This document shows positions 63,201 to 64,000 of a DNA stretch of 64,000 bases, in pieces; position 1 is the stretch's first letter; each line of letters starts with the position of its first letter. This DNA is from Bacteroidia bacterium (lineage in GTDB: Bacteria; Bacteroidota; Bacteroidia; Bacteroidales; Paludibacteraceae). A program made the position numbers and the translations under genes. A model generated the notes under the pieces. It worked only from the letters and a program-made list of their open reading frames with translations. It did not search any database and was not told the origin of the DNA. The stretch lies in the NCBI GenBank assembly GCA_009930305.1, contig RZYM01000004.1, positions 95,503-159,502 of the forward strand, read 5' to 3'.

Positions 63201-64000
63201 GCTGTTCCATATACAGTTAACAGTGTATCTTGTTTAGGAATTAAAGAAACCATGCTGCCAACACTATTATCATTCCATTTATAAGTGTTAGCCCCGTGTA
63301 CTGTGATTCGAGATGTCTCACCCAAGCAAATATTGTCATTACCCGTATATGTAAGTGTTGGTAAATCAATCTTTGTAATTGTTTTGGTAGCCGAACTTTG
63401 ACAATTGTTAAGGTCTGTACCAATTACTGTAAATGTAGAATCATTAGTAATATTAGGTTGATAATTAGCTCCCGGAATATTACCATTCCAAATATATGAA
63501 TTTGCACCTGATGCACTAAGTGTAGCAATAGCTCCGTTACAAACAGAGTTTGGTGCATTAATACTTATAATAGGCAAAGGGTTAACGCTTAGTGTAAATT
63601 CAGCGTCTGAAGAACAACCATTATTTGCAGTTCCTGTAACTCTATAAATACTCGTGTATAAAGGAGAAATGCTGACAGAAGTGGTCGTACTACTTGCTGC
63701 ATCTTTCCATAAATAAGTATCAGCACCATTAGCAGTTAAAGTAGCAGCATCTCCAGAACAAATTGCATCTACTCCCGAAATATAAACAGATGGTAGAGCT
63801 TTTACAGCAATAGGAATTTCTAAAGTAGAATAGCATCCCTGCATCGTTCCTGTGACGGTTAAAGTGGTATCTTGCTTAGGTGTTATAAACAAAGAGCTAC
63901 TACTTGCATTTCCCCAGCTATATGATGATGCACCGGATACTGTTATCCTTGTACTTTCTCCATAACAAATGGATGTATTGCCCGTGTATGATAATACCGG
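60224..64000 (-). CDS. Giant repeat adhesin with gliding-type C-terminal domain, 5' end outside window
   Basis: 1258 residues are visible; the frame stays open to the right edge, so the N-terminus is missing. About 14 Ig-like repeats of about 70 residues each start with a Pro-strand, then [IV]C-x-G and end with NGC or NNC, giving one Cys pair per repeat. They form a period-three pattern (types A, B, C; 214 residues, 642 bases), nearly identical at the N-terminal side and degenerate toward the C-terminus. A PKD-like segment (about 1060-1150) and the sorting domain FWAPNAFTPDGNELNDSFGF to the end follow. The adjacent PorP/SprF gene marks it as a SprB-like type IX cargo. Confidence 0.88.
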   Translation of the reverse strand, partial: PVLSYTGNTSICYGESTRITVSGASSYSWGNASSSSLFITPKQDTTLTVTGTMQGCYSTLEIPIAVKALPSVYISGVDAICSGDAATLTANGADTYLWKDAASSTTTSVSISPLYTSIYRVTGTANNGCSSDAEFTLSVNPLPIISINAPNSVCNGAIATLSASGANSYIWNGNIPGANYQPNITNDSTFTVIGTDLNNCQSSATKTITKIDLPTLTYTGNDNICLGETSRITVHGANTYKWNDNSVGSMVSLIPKQDTLLTVYGTAQNCSSSIEISITVMPLPSVYISGTNAICFGDETTLTANGADTYLWKDAASHTDKQITVSPLSTMRYIVSGTNANGCSSDADFTLTVNSLPEISINAPNGICEGSTAILSASGAASYIWNGIITGANYQAVITKDSVFTVVGTDINNCRSSASTTVLRLSIPELSYTGETTVCYGEKVILQADGANAYQWHDGTINSNYVATPEYSTTYSFTGTTQGCSAQITIPIVVKPLPVIEIIGKNEICMLESTNLTTQGKVSSYKWNTGDLTQSIEVSPFVTTDYIVTGTADNGCASTDTFRVKINVLPHITIDGTRDICYDGFTELKANGGSYYLWDGNYAGNTLYPHISNDSTFTVVGYDDKGCQNKASFDIHCLPIPELKAHGSDSVCVNEEVTIRMSGASSYEWHDGSKNDYYTTISEPGTEFWVTGTLNGCENTLYIPIYSKSAPTIWVDGKKSVCKGDSLTLTAKGADTYRWSNEVYEDIVVISPNYSTQYSVVGIGENGCSNTYTFDVTVNQLPTITITGDDDICRDGLATLNASGAETYHWDDAATSSGPTMKAILSQSRTFKVVGTDNLGCSNYASHYVYVVQEPNVSFDGDTITCLGDSIILLGQGAASYNWTYNGDTLSTSPVLKLKPGGNQVIRLSGSLQKCTASRDIRINVKTPPTVHITGDAIVCPGIPFRLAASGAESYIWYSGERTSLITDSIRKHQHYGVTGIAANGCHDYAEYEVNVYDVSKLILQTDYKKACPEEPDTVIMRVSGGNEYTWESIPFISEVAYNSADQLLLDFDETTLIRVRATDFNGCSTNEDSVLLVPQARDSIRFEVYPTYIEEGNSQVRLTGITPTNTTWNWNMDDDSDVLVGNNLTYNYNIAGKDSFLISIVATDAYGCVYTGEQAVYTWRDFWAPNAFTPDGNELNDSFGFKAREYFTKFEFIIYNRLGEIIYSGKSIADRWDGNYKGVPCPWGVYGWVVNYTSDYKGVVKSGTKKGFVTIVR
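62820..64000 (-). repeat. 642-bp tandem super-repeat inside the giant adhesin gene
   Basis: Two copies at the visible N-terminal side: for instance a stretch at 63054-63115 recurs at 63696-63757 with few changes, exactly 642 bases (214 codons) apart. The copy at the right edge continues outside the window. Good material for recombination and length variation. Confidence 0.8.

Noticed and set aside
1..64000. Search for CRISPR arrays, insertion sequences, integrases, phage genes and rRNA genes
   Set aside because: None was seen; the only clear tandem repeats are those inside the giant adhesin gene.

Overview
The window looks like chromosome of an AT-rich member of the Bacteroidetes, most likely Bacteroidales. 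Evidence: many promoters carry the TAnnTTTG -7 element of this phylum; the window holds GldD, GldE, a PorP/SprF protein and two proteins ending in gliding-type (type IX secretion) C-terminal domains; and an ilvD-B-N-thioesterase-C arrangement of Bacteroides type is present. No phage, insertion sequence or CRISPR array was seen. Coding density is high, and most neighbouring genes on one strand sit a few bases apart or overlap.

Layout. 0-2.9 kb: an RluA-type pseudouridine synthase (cut by the window edge), rlmB, recA and a CcdA/ArsG-like permease. 3-12 kb: a valine/isoleucine operon led by a valine-rich leader peptide plus terminator, and interrupted by three membrane-glycosylation genes. 12.3-20.1 kb: phosphoglucomutase, a CorA-type Mg2+ channel with an unusual leader, then gdhA-nfnA-nfnB-ddh for glutamate, NADPH and diaminopimelate metabolism. 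20.4-27 kb: a small membrane protein, valS, a divergent tyrosine phenol-lyase-like enzyme and, convergent to them, acpP-fabF-rnc-fadD. 29.6-35 kb: purN, dnaE, trxA, rpmE2. 35.2-39.7 kb: a hydrolase pseudogene whose promoter survives, a patatin, a secreted protein, a MalY-type lyase, a small hydrolase and tRNA-Asp. 39.8-42.2 kb: a phosphopantetheinyl transferase with gldD and gldE. 42.4-44.2 kb: queD-queE-folE behind a structured leader. 44.2-46.5 kb: a secreted type IX substrate. 46.6-56.1 kb: a ten-gene polyene-type lipid cluster. 56.5-58.7 kb: three tandem FKBP isomerases, one per cell compartment. 58.8-64 kb: an Lrp regulator, then PorP/SprF and a giant repeat adhesin that runs off the window.

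The most interesting signals are regulatory leaders. Upstream of corA lies an 11-codon reading frame rich in acidic residues (MDDYHPEQTII). Its stop codon overlaps the first arm of a hairpin whose second arm can instead pair with the Shine-Dalgarno sequence of corA. This has the logic of a Mg2+-sensing leader peptide of the mgtL kind. The ilv operon has a classical attenuator. queD has a two-state leader. Other points are a single-ketosynthase aryl-polyene-like cluster, a lyase with tyrosine phenol-lyase specificity residues but without a key arginine, and a 642-bp three-domain super-repeat in the giant adhesin. All functional calls rest on motif reading by eye; no database search was possible.
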